DNA from: an uncultured Anaerosolibacter sp.
GTDB taxonomy: Bacteria; Bacillota_A; Clostridia; Peptostreptococcales; Thermotaleaceae
NCBI GenBank assembly: GCA_937948705.1
Contig: CALECF010000108.1
Span: 1 to 59,725 of the forward strand
Direction: 5' to 3'
DNA length: 59,725 nucleotides
The notes under the pieces were generated by a model, which ran no database searches, was not told where the DNA came from, and saw only the letters and a list, made by a program, of their open reading frames with translations. Below are positions 42,858 to 51,468 of this stretch, in pieces. Within the stretch, counting starts at the first letter, position 1. Every line of letters starts with the position of its first letter. Made by a program: the position numbers and the translations under genes.

Positions 42858-43748
42858 CTATTTATGAGCAAACCAATGTTTTCCGATTTTCACAGTGGGT
42901 GTCCTGGTCCATATCCACTTACTGGTAGCCGTTACTGGATTCCAATAGTAAATGGCACCTCCCGTTGGATCCCATCCATTTAACGCATCTCTGGCTGCTT
43001 TAAAAGATGTATCGTTTGGTGAAAGATAGATTTGTCCATCATCCACAGCTGTAAACGCCAGTGGCTGGTAAACAACACTTGCAATGGAATTAGGAAAGGA
43101 TGGATGTCTTACACGATTTAAGATCACAGCACCTACTGCAACCTGACCTGAATAAGGCTCCCCTCTGGCTTCGCCATGGATCGCCATAGCCAATAATCTC
43201 ACATCATCAGTTCTTGACACGCCTCTGCTTGTTGGTGCGTATGCCGTTGTGGCACCTCCAGTAGGGAGGCCCAGAGCTTTTTTTGTTTGAGTACCAATCA
43301 CGCCATCGGCTGTTAGTCCATTCTTTCTCTGAAATCTTTTTATGGCATCTCCAGTCCGTGGACCATAGATACCGTCAACAGTGCCTTCGTAATATCCCCA
43401 CTGCTTCAACTTTTGTTGGGCTGCTCGCACCGTTGCATCAGCTTTTGCCGCTACCGCTGTTACCGAAATGCCCATGGCCTTTCTGGTTCCAGGGCCAACC
43501 TTACCGTCTGCTGTCAAACCATTCTTTCGTTGGAATTGGACCACAGCCCGATAGGTTCCTGCTCCAAAAACACCATCTACTGGTCCTGCATAATAGCCCC
43601 ATTGCTTGAGTTTTGTCTGGACTTGTCGTACTTCGGCCCCTTTCGAACCCCAAGAAAGACTACCTGCAAAAATTGTCTCGATAAATATTAAGCTAAAAAC
43701 CAATGCAAATATCAACGCAAAGCAAAGAATCTTTGCTGCTCTTTTCAT
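42858..43748 (-). CDS. sleB: Spore cortex-lytic enzyme SleB
   Basis: 296 aa. Signal peptide (about 1-28), then two peptidoglycan-binding domains (QVQTKLKQWGYYAGPVDGVF at about 42, and AQQKLKQWGYYEGTVDGIYG at about 116). A C-terminal lytic transglycosylase (hydrolase_2) domain (about 180-296) has the catalytic Glu in IHGEARGEPYSGQVAVGAV. It cleaves muramic-lactam cortex peptidoglycan during spore germination. Having two binding domains rather than one is unusual for Bacillus SleB but known in clostridia. GAAGGAGGACAGAAT precedes ATG 43748. First gene of the operon with ypeB. Confidence 0.95.
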   Translation of the reverse strand: MKRAAKILCFALIFALVFSLIFIETIFAGSLSWGSKGAEVRQVQTKLKQWGYYAGPVDGVFGAGTYRAVVQFQRKNGLTADGKVGPGTRKAMGISVTAVAAKADATVRAAQQKLKQWGYYEGTVDGIYGPRTGDAIKRFQRKNGLTADGVIGTQTKKALGLPTGGATTAYAPTSRGVSRTDDVRLLAMAIHGEARGEPYSGQVAVGAVILNRVRHPSFPNSIASVVYQPLAFTAVDDGQIYLSPNDTSFKAARDALNGWDPTGGAIYYWNPVTATSKWIWTRTPTVKIGKHWFAHK

Positions 43749-43822
43749 ATTCTGTCCTCCTTCCATACACTTATTTTATTTTCCCTTATTTATTGAACAT
43801 TTATTCTTGCTTACACCAGAAC

Positions 43823-43855
43823 AAAAAGAAAGTGAGCCCATCTTAAATGGCTCAC
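43823..43855 (-). terminator. Terminator of fprA
   Basis: GTGAGCC/GGCTCAC around a 10-nt loop, followed by TTTCTTTTTG on the minus strand. Confidence 0.8.
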
Positions 43856-43862
43856 CTTCTCT

Positions 43863-45047
43863 TTATATCATCTTTCCAATTTCTTTTCCATAAGCGTAAC
43901 ATGCATCCAGGTCTTCTGCAGTAGGTACATATTTAACCTGCAACCCTTCCTTCACTAGTTCGATCCCTGCTTCCCTTAACTTCTTCTCTATATTCGCCAC
44001 GGCACCTTTTCCCCATCCATAGGAACCAAAGGATGCTCCGATCTTATTCTTTGGCTTCAGACCCATCAATTCCTCCAGAAAATAAGCTACATGAGGAATC
44101 ATTGTATTATTAATGGTGGAGGATGCTACCAAAACAACCTTTGCATCTAATATATCCGTAATGATATCATTTACCTCAGAAACAGATACTCTATAGAGTC
44201 TCGTGGCGACCCCTTCGCTGGCAAGGCCTTCCAGAACTGCCCTGGCCATTTTCTCTGTACTGTGCCACATCGTATCATAAACAATGACTGCTTTTTTCTC
44301 ACCCTCTGCCCTTGCCCACGTCATATACTTCTCAATAATTTTATCAGGATGGCTTCTCCATATGATCCCATGACTTGGCGCGATCATATCGATTTTCAAA
44401 CCCATCTTCACAATTTCCTCAATTTTCTTTACCACCAAAGGGCTAAAGGGCATGAGAATATTGGCAAAATACTTTTTTGCTTCCTCCATCATCTCACACA
44501 TATCGTTTTCATCATCAAAAATGTGAGTTGAAGCTAGATGCTGACCAAAGGCGTCATTTGGTAACAGAAGGGACTCCTCTTCTATATAGGAGAACATACT
44601 ATCCGGCCAATGGAGCATCGGTGCCTCAATAAATTTGATGGTTTTTTCGCCTAATGGGATTACATCTCCAGTCTTTACAACCTCATAGCTATAGTCTCCA
44701 AAATAATGATGGAGCATGGCATCCTTCCCATTTTTAGAGCAGAACACCTTCGCATCTGGCGCATATTCCATCAACTTTGGAAATCCTCCTGAATGATCTG
44801 GCTCAACATGGTTTACGATGACATAATCAATCTTTGATGGATCAACAATCTCTTTGATGTTATTTAGCATAACATCTACAAAATGTGCATCCACAATATC
44901 AATCAAAGTAACCTTCTCATCTATAATCAAATATGCATTGTATGTAGTTCCTTTTTGTGTATGATAAGATGGCCCGTGAAAATGTCTGATATCCCAATCA
45001 ACAGCCCCAACCCAATATACACCTTTTTTTATTTCTACAGCTCCCAA
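43863..45047 (-). CDS. fprA: FprA-type flavodiiron protein (A-type flavoprotein)
   Basis: 394 aa. The N-terminal beta-lactamase-like di-iron domain has the ligands in NHVEPDHSGGFPKLMEY (H-x-E-x-D-H), LHWPDSMFSYIEEE, NDAFGQH and PSHGIIW. The C-terminal flavodoxin domain (about 255-394) begins AVIVYDTMWHSTEKMARA and contains SSTINNTMIPHV. It reduces O2 to water (or NO to N2O) and protects anaerobes. The best start is TTG 45047, nine bases after GGGGAG, giving MGAVEIKKGVYWVGAVDWDI, which matches the usual FprA N-terminus. The longer frame would add 19 residues not seen in the family. Confidence 0.93.
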   Translation of the reverse strand: MGAVEIKKGVYWVGAVDWDIRHFHGPSYHTQKGTTYNAYLIIDEKVTLIDIVDAHFVDVMLNNIKEIVDPSKIDYVIVNHVEPDHSGGFPKLMEYAPDAKVFCSKNGKDAMLHHYFGDYSYEVVKTGDVIPLGEKTIKFIEAPMLHWPDSMFSYIEEESLLLPNDAFGQHLASTHIFDDENDMCEMMEEAKKYFANILMPFSPLVVKKIEEIVKMGLKIDMIAPSHGIIWRSHPDKIIEKYMTWARAEGEKKAVIVYDTMWHSTEKMARAVLEGLASEGVATRLYRVSVSEVNDIITDILDAKVVLVASSTINNTMIPHVAYFLEELMGLKPKNKIGASFGSYGWGKGAVANIEKKLREAGIELVKEGLQVKYVPTAEDLDACYAYGKEIGKMI

Positions 45048-45158
45048 AACAATCAACTCCCCTAACAAAATTTTTCTCCCTTTCATTATACCAATATAAA
45101 TCACAGTTTAAACCGATATTCCATATTCTCTGCATGGACTCTTATTCCTATAAAAAAA

Positions 45159-45180
45159 AATAATGGCTCTTGCCATTATT
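45159..45180 (-). terminator. Terminator of the 35-aa peptide gene
   Basis: AATAATGGC/GCCATTATT around TCTT, with T9 after it on the minus strand. Confidence 0.88.
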
Positions 45181-45181
45181 T

Positions 45182-45289
45182 TTACTGTATTAGCATCTTG
45201 CTTATGTTCGTGATTCCAGCTGTAAAGCCAGAAATTAATACGAAAAACATAAAACCTACAATTAACGTTTTAACCTTATTCATCGTCAT
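45182..45289 (-). CDS. Single-helix membrane peptide (35 aa)
   Basis: A short basic N-terminus (MTMNKVKT) followed by one hydrophobic helix (LIVGFMFFVLISGFTAGI) and a polar end. AAGAAGGAGAAAGACA precedes ATG 45289; a strong terminator follows, so this is a complete transcription unit. No family recognised. It lies upstream of, and apart from, fprA. Confidence 0.6.
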   Translation of the reverse strand: MTMNKVKTLIVGFMFFVLISGFTAGITNISKMLIQ

Positions 45290-45600
45290 TGTCTTTCTCC
45301 TTCTTACTAAAATAATATATCATGACATTTGTATTATTCGCAAAAAAATATTTCTTTATACTTCACTTAAAAGAAATCCCAATAAGCTTCTCAATTGCTT
45401 TCATGATGTCACTGATGTCTTCATCCCTTTTTCTACTTCCCTACCCCTATGATATATATACCATATATGACATCCTTTAATCAATTACATTTGTATTACA
45501 AATTCTATGATGAAGTACAAAAAACCAGTCTTCTTCTGCATGATATGCGGGCTATAGATCCTTTGACCCAAAAATATTCAATTTTATCAACAAACAAACA
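45290..45600. other. Non-coding stretch, possible gene remnant
   Basis: I find no complete gene. On the minus strand near 45355-45425 an open stretch reads EDISDIMKAIEKLIGISFK with a stop after it but no start codon and no Shine-Dalgarno in that frame. It may be the tail of a degraded small helical protein. The rest is AT-rich. Confidence 0.35.
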
Positions 45601-45624
45601 AAAAAGACTCAATTTCTCGAGTCT
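45600..45624 (-). terminator. Terminator of the peptidoglycan-binding protein gene
   Basis: AGACTC/GAGTCT around an 8-nt loop, with T6 after it on the minus strand. Confidence 0.8.
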
Positions 45625-45636
45625 AATCATTATTTG

Positions 45637-46464
45637 CTATTTTAAACCGGCTGCACGCTGAATGGCTTGTTGATGCTGCGGGTCTTTCTTATCATCCTTA
45701 TGTCTCAAGCTGTTCTTAAAATGCAAATCAATATGTCCATCCATATCATTACCTTTAATAAAATCATAGTTATATCCCCTGCCATATCCAGCGCTTCTTC
45801 CAGATACTGTTGTACCGCCTGGTGCACTTTCTACCCCTGCATGGGGCATAGCAGTCATAGAAGCAGCTATGGTCTGATTCCCTACATAAACTAATACAGG
45901 TCTTCGATCCCAGCTAAATCCATCCCAAATAGCTTTAATGGTAGCTGTATCTTCTTTGGTTAAAGCTTCAACATCGGCATGATTGGTTCCTGCCGTCACT
46001 TGTACCTTGAATGTTTTACCTGTATCTAGATCCTCAATCGTAAGTACATCGTTTCTACTGATCATTTTAGACACTTCGCTCCACCAATCTAAATAGGTAC
46101 CAGCACTTCTTCTTGAACCCCTGCTTATGGCTTGTGCCTGGATTTTGTTTGAGCCATCAATGAGCCCTAAGGATTCCATCTTTGCAATCGTGCCCTTTCC
46201 AACAATCCCATCGGCCTTCATTCCATGTTTTTTTTGAAAACTCTCTACAGCTTTTTTTGTAGCTGTTCCAAAATATGTAGTCGTCTTGCTGTTGTTAAAA
46301 ACGTCATCCCTTTTAAGCGCCTCTTGGATGACCTGCACATCCCCATGGGTCATGCCAAACTTGTACACATTCTGAGAAAGGCCAATCGCCTCTACTGCCC
46401 ATGCACTTGCGCTAAAGCCCATAAACATCATCAATAAAACAAAAACCCTCAAAACCATTTTCAT
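45637..46464 (-). CDS. Secreted peptidoglycan-binding protein with uncharacterised C-terminal domain
   Basis: 275 aa. Signal peptide (MKMVLRVFVLLMMFMGFSAS; cleavage probably after AWA), then a PG_binding_1-like domain (about 35-100: HGDVQVIQEALKRDDVFNNS, TATKKAVESFQKKHGMKADG, VGKGTIAKMESLG). The C-terminal half (about 110-275) is a domain with WSEVSKMISRNDVLTIEDLD, TAGTNHADVEALT, MPHAGVES and GYGRGYNYDFIKGNDMDGHI. I have no firm function for it; the conserved His and Asp residues could bind a metal. GGAGGAAAGACTA supports ATG 46464. Probably a wall- or spore-associated protein. Confidence 0.75.
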   Translation of the reverse strand: MKMVLRVFVLLMMFMGFSASAWAVEAIGLSQNVYKFGMTHGDVQVIQEALKRDDVFNNSKTTTYFGTATKKAVESFQKKHGMKADGIVGKGTIAKMESLGLIDGSNKIQAQAISRGSRRSAGTYLDWWSEVSKMISRNDVLTIEDLDTGKTFKVQVTAGTNHADVEALTKEDTATIKAIWDGFSWDRRPVLVYVGNQTIAASMTAMPHAGVESAPGGTTVSGRSAGYGRGYNYDFIKGNDMDGHIDLHFKNSLRHKDDKKDPQHQQAIQRAAGLK

Positions 46465-46546
46465 TAGTCTTTCCTCCTTATTCCCGAATAGCTGCATTTA
46501 CAGTCTGTACGGAAAATAACTTGTTAGTACCTAACACCTAAGTAGT

Positions 46547-46576
46547 ACTATATCATTTTTGGTTAACATAAATCAA
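46547..46576 (-). promoter_or_regulatory. Probable promoter of the peptidoglycan-binding protein gene
   Basis: TTGATT (46571-46576), an 18-base spacer and TATAGT (46547-46552) on the minus strand. A direct repeat TTAGGTGTTAGGT follows downstream of it. The rest of 46465-46736 shows no gene. Confidence 0.45.
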
Positions 46577-46736
46577 GTATTTTTCTGTATTGGTTGTATT
46601 TTCCTGAAACTTTTTTCAGTCCTTTACGTCACTTATGTTAACCACTGCTTATAGGATACGCAGAAAAAATATTTTTAAGGCCTTCTTTTTTAAAAATATG
46701 TGGGAAAATATTTATTATCCATATAAAAAGAAAAAA

Positions 46737-46765
46737 CTGTCGACTTTATATTGTCAAACAGTCTT
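46737..46765 (-). terminator. Probable terminator of tcdA
   Basis: ACTGT...ACAGT and GAC/GTC pair with small bulges; TTTTTTC follows on the minus strand. Confidence 0.6.
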
Positions 46766-46773
46766 CTATGCTT

Positions 46774-47526
46774 TTACATGCCCGTAAGATCTCTTACCAC
46801 TACAGAAGCGATAATTAAACCTACTACCGAAGGTACAAAACCAATACTGCCTGGAATCTGATGTCTTACGGTACACGTTCTGTCCTTATTAGGACATATG
46901 CAATCCGTCTTACAGTCTGCATTGATTTGTTTAGGCTCAATAGGCTCTTCCTTAGAATACACCACTTTGAGACTTTCGATACCTCTTTTTCTCAATTCCT
47001 TCCTCATCACCTTTGCTAATGGGCAAATAGAGGTTTTGTATATGTCAGTCACTTCAAACCTGGTAGGATCTAATTTGTTACCTGCACCCATGCTGCTGAT
47101 AATTTTAATACCTCTTTTGGTACAACGCTCAACTAGGTCTAGTTTTGCAGACACCATATCAATGGCATCTACAACATAGTCATAATCATCGGAAAGAAGC
47201 TGTTCTGCTGTTTCCGCATTATAGAGCATCTTATGGGTTTCAACCGTGGCCTTGGGGTTGATTTCCAATATTCTTTCCTTCATCATATCCACCTTTGGCT
47301 TTCCTACGGTGCTGCGTAAAGCATGGATTTGTCGATTGATATTGGTAAGACATATATCGTCATCATCTACTAGAACAAAATTTCCAATACCCGTTCTAGC
47401 CAATCCTTCCACAGCAAAGGTCCCTACTCCGCCTATTCCAAATATAGCTATCTTACTGTTTCTCAATTTTTCTAAATTCTCTGTTCCAATAATCAACTCA
47501 CTACGTGAGAATGCATGCAATCCCAT
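46774..47526 (-). CDS. tcdA: tRNA threonylcarbamoyladenosine dehydratase (TcdA/CsdL)
   Basis: 250-aa E1-like (ThiF/MoeB) enzyme that uses ATP to cyclise t6A to ct6A in ANN-decoding tRNAs. ATP-binding IAIFGIGGVGTFAVEGLART; VLVDDDDICLTNINRQ (conserved Arg-Gln); VVDAIDMVSAKLDLV; MGAGNKLDPTRFEV; C-terminal GSIGFVPSVVGLIIASVVVR. A cysteine-rich insertion (CKTDCICPNKDRTC) near residue 205 is longer than in E. coli TcdA and could bind a metal. GAGGAGGAAGAAA precedes ATG 47526, supporting this start. Confidence 0.92.
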   Translation of the reverse strand: MGLHAFSRSELIIGTENLEKLRNSKIAIFGIGGVGTFAVEGLARTGIGNFVLVDDDDICLTNINRQIHALRSTVGKPKVDMMKERILEINPKATVETHKMLYNAETAEQLLSDDYDYVVDAIDMVSAKLDLVERCTKRGIKIISSMGAGNKLDPTRFEVTDIYKTSICPLAKVMRKELRKRGIESLKVVYSKEEPIEPKQINADCKTDCICPNKDRTCTVRHQIPGSIGFVPSVVGLIIASVVVRDLTGM

Positions 47527-47606
47527 TTTCTTCCTCCTCTGTAAAACAGCTTCCATCACCTTAATCAATCATTACTCACTGATTATATAAGGGATTTTCT
47601 ATAAAA

Positions 47607-48533
47607 TCAACTATTCTTTCCGCAGTCCAAGGTGCATCCCCCATACTCCAAATCTACGGTACACGGGTCCAAATGAACAACGACATCCTTTACATTGTCA
47701 ACCTTTGACTTAACCAATTCTTCTACCTTTTCACCAATATTATGCCCTGTATATACAGAAATTAATGGATTAACACATATTTTTATATCCATGTATGCCA
47801 TTGAACCATGTTTTCTTCCACGCATTTCGTTGATGGCTATGACTCCTTCTAGACCATTAATTTCCTTATGAATTTCCTCCATTTGTTCCCCATCAATGGC
47901 ACTATCCATCAATTCATCAATACCTGATTTTAATAAACCTAAGCCAATCTTTACAACAATCAAAGAAACAACAGCTCCAGCCAAGGGATCCAAAAATCCA
48001 AAACCCAATCTCGCCCCTAAAATGCCTCCTAATACGGCTACAGATGAGAGTGCATCCGATCGATGATGCCACGCATCTCCCCTCATAGCATTGCTATTCA
48101 GAGACTCTGCTGCTTTCATCGTAATCCTGTATTGATACTCTTTTATAACAATGGAGACCCCAGCTACCCATGCAGTAAGGATATGGGGGATTTGAAAGCT
48201 TTGGCCAAAGAGTAGTCTGATCGCGTCATATCCTATTTTCAATCCTGTCATCACAAGGATAATTGCCAATAAAAAACCAGCAATTGACTCTGCTTTTTCA
48301 TGGCCATACTGATGCTGATCATCCTTGGGTCTTGATGCTAAAAACATACCCACGATCACACCAACCGATGTGATGATATCCGAAGCAGAATGAAGTCCAT
48401 CTGCTATGGTTGCAGTGCTATTCCCTATAATTCCAATTCCTACCTTGAGGACCGTCAATAATATATTTAATATGATTGTGATCAACATAACCCGATTACC
48501 TATTTTAAAGCGTTCTTGATGATTTAGCGCCAT
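47607..48533 (-). CDS. Cation diffusion facilitator (CDF) metal exporter
   Basis: 308 aa with six transmembrane helices. TM2 has STATIADGLHSASDIITS (the zinc-site Asp/His) and TM5 NAMRGDAWHHRSDALSSVAV with its HxxxD site. The C-terminal cytoplasmic domain has the HxH-type metal site region and ends in a cysteine-rich tail (CTVDLEYGGCTLDCGKNS) that could bind soft metals. It should export Zn2+, Mn2+ or Fe2+ in exchange for protons. Two copies of a palindrome (48552 and 48648) lie upstream and may be a regulator site. Confidence 0.92.
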   Translation of the reverse strand: MALNHQERFKIGNRVMLITIILNILLTVLKVGIGIIGNSTATIADGLHSASDIITSVGVIVGMFLASRPKDDQHQYGHEKAESIAGFLLAIILVMTGLKIGYDAIRLLFGQSFQIPHILTAWVAGVSIVIKEYQYRITMKAAESLNSNAMRGDAWHHRSDALSSVAVLGGILGARLGFGFLDPLAGAVVSLIVVKIGLGLLKSGIDELMDSAIDGEQMEEIHKEINGLEGVIAINEMRGRKHGSMAYMDIKICVNPLISVYTGHNIGEKVEELVKSKVDNVKDVVVHLDPCTVDLEYGGCTLDCGKNS

Positions 48534-48551
48534 CCATTGATCTCTCCCTTA

Positions 48552-48661
48552 TTATCAATTGATACAGTCTAGTATATTATATTACATTCTTTGTCTTTTG
48601 CAACCTTTGTTTCTAATGTTTCTTTATATTTTTTACATGTAATGACTTATCAATTGATAAT
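48552..48661. promoter_or_regulatory. Two copies of TTATCAATTGATA upstream of the CDF exporter
   Basis: The palindrome occurs at 48552-48564 and as TTATCAATTGATAA at 48648-48661, 96 bases apart start to start. Both are in the region just upstream of the CDF start codon at 48533. Paired identical palindromes suggest operators for a dimeric (for example MarR- or ArsR-type) metal regulator. No such regulator is adjacent except the MarR gene at 50845. Confidence 0.45.
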
Positions 48662-48694
48662 GATTGTGGTCCTCTTTTATGTCCTTTCCATTCT

Positions 48695-48740
48695 ATAAAG
48701 AAAAGGAAGGACTACAAATGCAGACCTTCCTTTTCTTTAT
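48695..48740 (-). terminator. Hairpin at the end of the molybdopterin oxidoreductase gene
   Basis: A perfect 16-bp purine/pyrimidine stem (48695-48710 with 48725-48740) with a 14-nt loop. The loop contains the stop codon and the right-hand arm lies in the last codons (NYKEKEG). The minus strand ends CTTTTCTTTAT, a moderate T tract. Confidence 0.65.
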
Positions 48741-50715
48741 AGTTACTAATTTTGCAAAAACAATCATAAATTGCCGCCTGCTCACCAATATCCGATATGA
48801 TATCTTCCGTAAGGATATTCACAGAACCGCTCTTGTGCCACCACCCCTCATAAATCATCAGAATCCCATCTCCAATATTTTCATCAAGCTCTGGTTTTGC
48901 TATGAGGGCACCTTGCTTAGATTCAATTCTTACGAAGCCTTCCGTTTCCAGACCATTCGCAGTAAAAGTATTTTTGTTTAGATACACCACTGGCGCCTCA
49001 CTGGTAAACGCAAAATGCTGGGAGTGAAGGGAGTTTTTGCAATGGGGTGTAATCAGCCTTAGTGGGAATTCTCGATCGCCTTCTAATGCAGGTATATATG
49101 TAGGTAGCGGGCTTGCCCACTCAGTGATTGCCGTTTCTGAATACAACTCGAATTTGCCCGAAGATGTCTGAAACCGCCCATCCTGCCAAGGAATTTCTCT
49201 CCCTGGAATAGAAAAATATGTATGTTTAAGTTCATTCAAGGTAATGCCAAATTTATCCTTCAAAGGTTGAATTGCTCTTTCTAAAAATTCGACTTGATTG
49301 ATATCTGGATATTCCTCAAGTTCCATTTTCCTTGCTAAACGTCGAAAGAATTCATATTCTCCTATGATTCCTTCTGGAGGTTCTACTACCTTTGATGAGT
49401 AGCTTGCATAGGGAGAAAACATTGATGAATATATAATATCTTCCTCTTCCATAATGCTGGTACAAGGTAGTACAACATCGGCTAGCCTTGCTGTATCTGT
49501 CATAAACATGTCAATGACTACTTTAAAATCAACTTTCGTAAAGGCTTCCATGGTTCTTGGAATGTTCGGTACTTGTACCAGTGGATTGGCCTTGGTGACA
49601 AAGATACATTTAATCGATGGCGCCTCTGCCGTTTCTAAAAACTCACCAAGCTTTGTTTTGCTATAAGTTCTCTGACTTTTGATAAAGCCCTCACTTTTCG
49701 CCACTTCCCCCTTTATATAATGAGAAACTCCCTTATTGGCATAATTCACACCACCACCTGAAATCCCTATATTCCCAGTGATGGCCCCTAGAGCATCAAT
49801 ACACCGAACATTATTTCCACCATTGATATATCGCTGCAGACCATACCCAATGATGATACAGGAGGGTTTATTGACTGCATAGGATATGGCCAATCTTTTT
49901 ATAGTTCCTTGATCAATCCCAGTAATTTTCTCCACACGCTCAGGAGTAAAATCTGCCACATATTCCTTAAACGCTTCGTATCCCTTTACATGCTGATTGA
50001 TATACCCTTGATCTGCTAGCCCTTCCTCAATAATCACATGGGCCATTCCCAAAGCCAAAGCGCCATCTGTTGAAGGTTTTATATAAACATGTTCTGATGC
50101 TGTATTGGCTGTTTTCGTCCGTATAGGATCAATCAATACAATATGGGTTCCCTGTTTTTTGGCTTGTGCCAAATACTCCATGAGGTGGAGGTTTGTATTG
50201 TATGGATTTCTACCCCATATGATAATCGTCTTGGCATTCAAATGATCCTTTGGATGATGTCCTTGACTGTCTCCAAAGCCGTATTTTTGTCCTTGAATTC
50301 CTGCGCTCCAGCATAGACTGCCTCGGGAAACCGTGACACCACCATAATGGTTAAAAAACATCTTATCCACAGACTTACTCAACCCGCCATACCCAGCATC
50401 GGAGCAATGGAGCACTGCCGTTGTTCCATGCTCATTTTTGATTTTTATCAACTTACTACTGATTTCATCAATGGCAGCCTCCCAAGTGATATCTATCCAA
50501 GTATCTCCCACTCTTTTTCTCGGAGTCTTAATCCTTTCCGGATGGTAGAGCCGCTCTAAATGTTGCCTTCCCTTTTCACAAACATAACCTTTTGTCAGTG
50601 GGTGAGCAGGGTCACCTTCCACCCTAATCACCCGCCCCTCTTCTCTTGTAGCGATCATACCACATGCATCAAAGCAGTCCATGGGACAAGTAAATTTAAT
50701 AGCTTCTTTCTTCAT
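48712..50715 (-). CDS. Molybdopterin (Mo/W-bisMGD) oxidoreductase, stand-alone
   Basis: 667 aa of the DMSO-reductase/formate dehydrogenase superfamily. The N-terminal [4Fe-4S] motif is CPMDCFDACGM, with the fourth Cys in GYVCEKGRQHL. Cofactor binding follows in VSRGSLCWSAGIQGQKYGFG, where Cys is the probable metal ligand (no selenocysteine codon), then IIWGRNPYNTNLH, VLIDPIRTKTA and the C-terminal LRLITPHCKNSLHSQH. No signal peptide (no Tat motif) and no partner electron-transfer subunits are adjacent, so it is cytoplasmic. The substrate is unknown; related stand-alone enzymes include acetylene hydratase and assorted dehydrogenases. Confidence 0.88.
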   Translation of the reverse strand: MKKEAIKFTCPMDCFDACGMIATREEGRVIRVEGDPAHPLTKGYVCEKGRQHLERLYHPERIKTPRKRVGDTWIDITWEAAIDEISSKLIKIKNEHGTTAVLHCSDAGYGGLSKSVDKMFFNHYGGVTVSRGSLCWSAGIQGQKYGFGDSQGHHPKDHLNAKTIIIWGRNPYNTNLHLMEYLAQAKKQGTHIVLIDPIRTKTANTASEHVYIKPSTDGALALGMAHVIIEEGLADQGYINQHVKGYEAFKEYVADFTPERVEKITGIDQGTIKRLAISYAVNKPSCIIIGYGLQRYINGGNNVRCIDALGAITGNIGISGGGVNYANKGVSHYIKGEVAKSEGFIKSQRTYSKTKLGEFLETAEAPSIKCIFVTKANPLVQVPNIPRTMEAFTKVDFKVVIDMFMTDTARLADVVLPCTSIMEEEDIIYSSMFSPYASYSSKVVEPPEGIIGEYEFFRRLARKMELEEYPDINQVEFLERAIQPLKDKFGITLNELKHTYFSIPGREIPWQDGRFQTSSGKFELYSETAITEWASPLPTYIPALEGDREFPLRLITPHCKNSLHSQHFAFTSEAPVVYLNKNTFTANGLETEGFVRIESKQGALIAKPELDENIGDGILMIYEGWWHKSGSVNILTEDIISDIGEQAAIYDCFCKISNYKEKEGLHL

Positions 50716-50802
50716 ATCCGCATACCCTACCCTTCAAATTTTTTATATACACATATATTACTATAATGGTCTTCTCTTGTAAAATTGATCATCAAAAGAT
50801 AA

Positions 50803-50823
50803 AATGACCCCATTGGGGTCATT
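50803..50823 (-). terminator. Terminator of the MarR-type gene
   Basis: AATGACCCC/GGGGTCATT around ATT, followed by TTATC on the minus strand. Confidence 0.8.
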
Positions 50824-50844
50824 CTATCTAAGTATAATCATCAA

Positions 50845-51339
50845 CTATATATTCTTAATCAGTCGATCCGATGATCGGTTTACGTAGTCCATAAACTCTT
50901 TGTCTAGTACGCTCTCTGCAATGCGAATCATCATCTCTTTTAATTTTACTTGATCGTCTTCACTTAAGCTATCCACCGCTTGCAAGATTTTATATGGATA
51001 CCCTTCATCACAATCCTTTTGAGTTTCGCTTCGCAGCCGTTTGCCTTCTTCAGTGGCGTATACCCGAGTAACCCTGCCATCCAGCATATCCTTTTCTTTC
51101 TTAACCAACCCTCGCTGATCCATCCGGTTTACAATGTCTTGGGTAGTAGAAAGATTCCATAAGCCTTTCGCCGCTAGATCCGACAATTTTATCCCATCAT
51201 CTAAATAAAGAATCCACAACACATGCAAGTGAGCATTGGTCATTCCATACTTCTGTGCATGCTCTTCCCATTCTCTCTCCACCGATTTGTATAGCCCCTT
51301 CATCAAATTTAGCATTTGATGAATCCTTATCGTATTCAT
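50845..51339 (-). CDS. MarR-family transcriptional regulator
   Basis: About 164 aa. Winged-helix MarR core: MTNAHLHVLWILYLDDGIKL, SDLAAKGLWNLSTTQDIVNR, MDQRGLVKKEKDMLDGRVTR and YATEEGKRL (wing). The helices around it form the dimer. The layout is like ScoC/Hpr-type repressors. The start may be ATG 51339 or GTG 51345; neither has a strong Shine-Dalgarno. The target is unknown. The nearest candidate genes are the molybdopterin oxidoreductase downstream and itself. Confidence 0.85.
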   Translation of the reverse strand: MNTIRIHQMLNLMKGLYKSVEREWEEHAQKYGMTNAHLHVLWILYLDDGIKLSDLAAKGLWNLSTTQDIVNRMDQRGLVKKEKDMLDGRVTRVYATEEGKRLRSETQKDCDEGYPYKILQAVDSLSEDDQVKLKEMMIRIAESVLDKEFMDYVNRSSDRLIKNI

Positions 51340-51468
51340 TTCCACTGCTCTCTACACCCGCCGTCCCTAGATATATGTCCTACAAAAATACGTCCGACAA
51401 CTCGTAGCATCTTAATTCTTTTTAAAAAACCTTTAGTCCAAGGATTCACCTCTCCACAGACCTAAAAT

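Noticed and set aside
50222..50360. Possible selenocysteine at the metal-ligand position of the molybdopterin oxidoreductase.
   Set aside because: The codon is a normal cysteine codon (GSLCWS); no in-frame TGA or selenocysteine insertion hairpin is needed.
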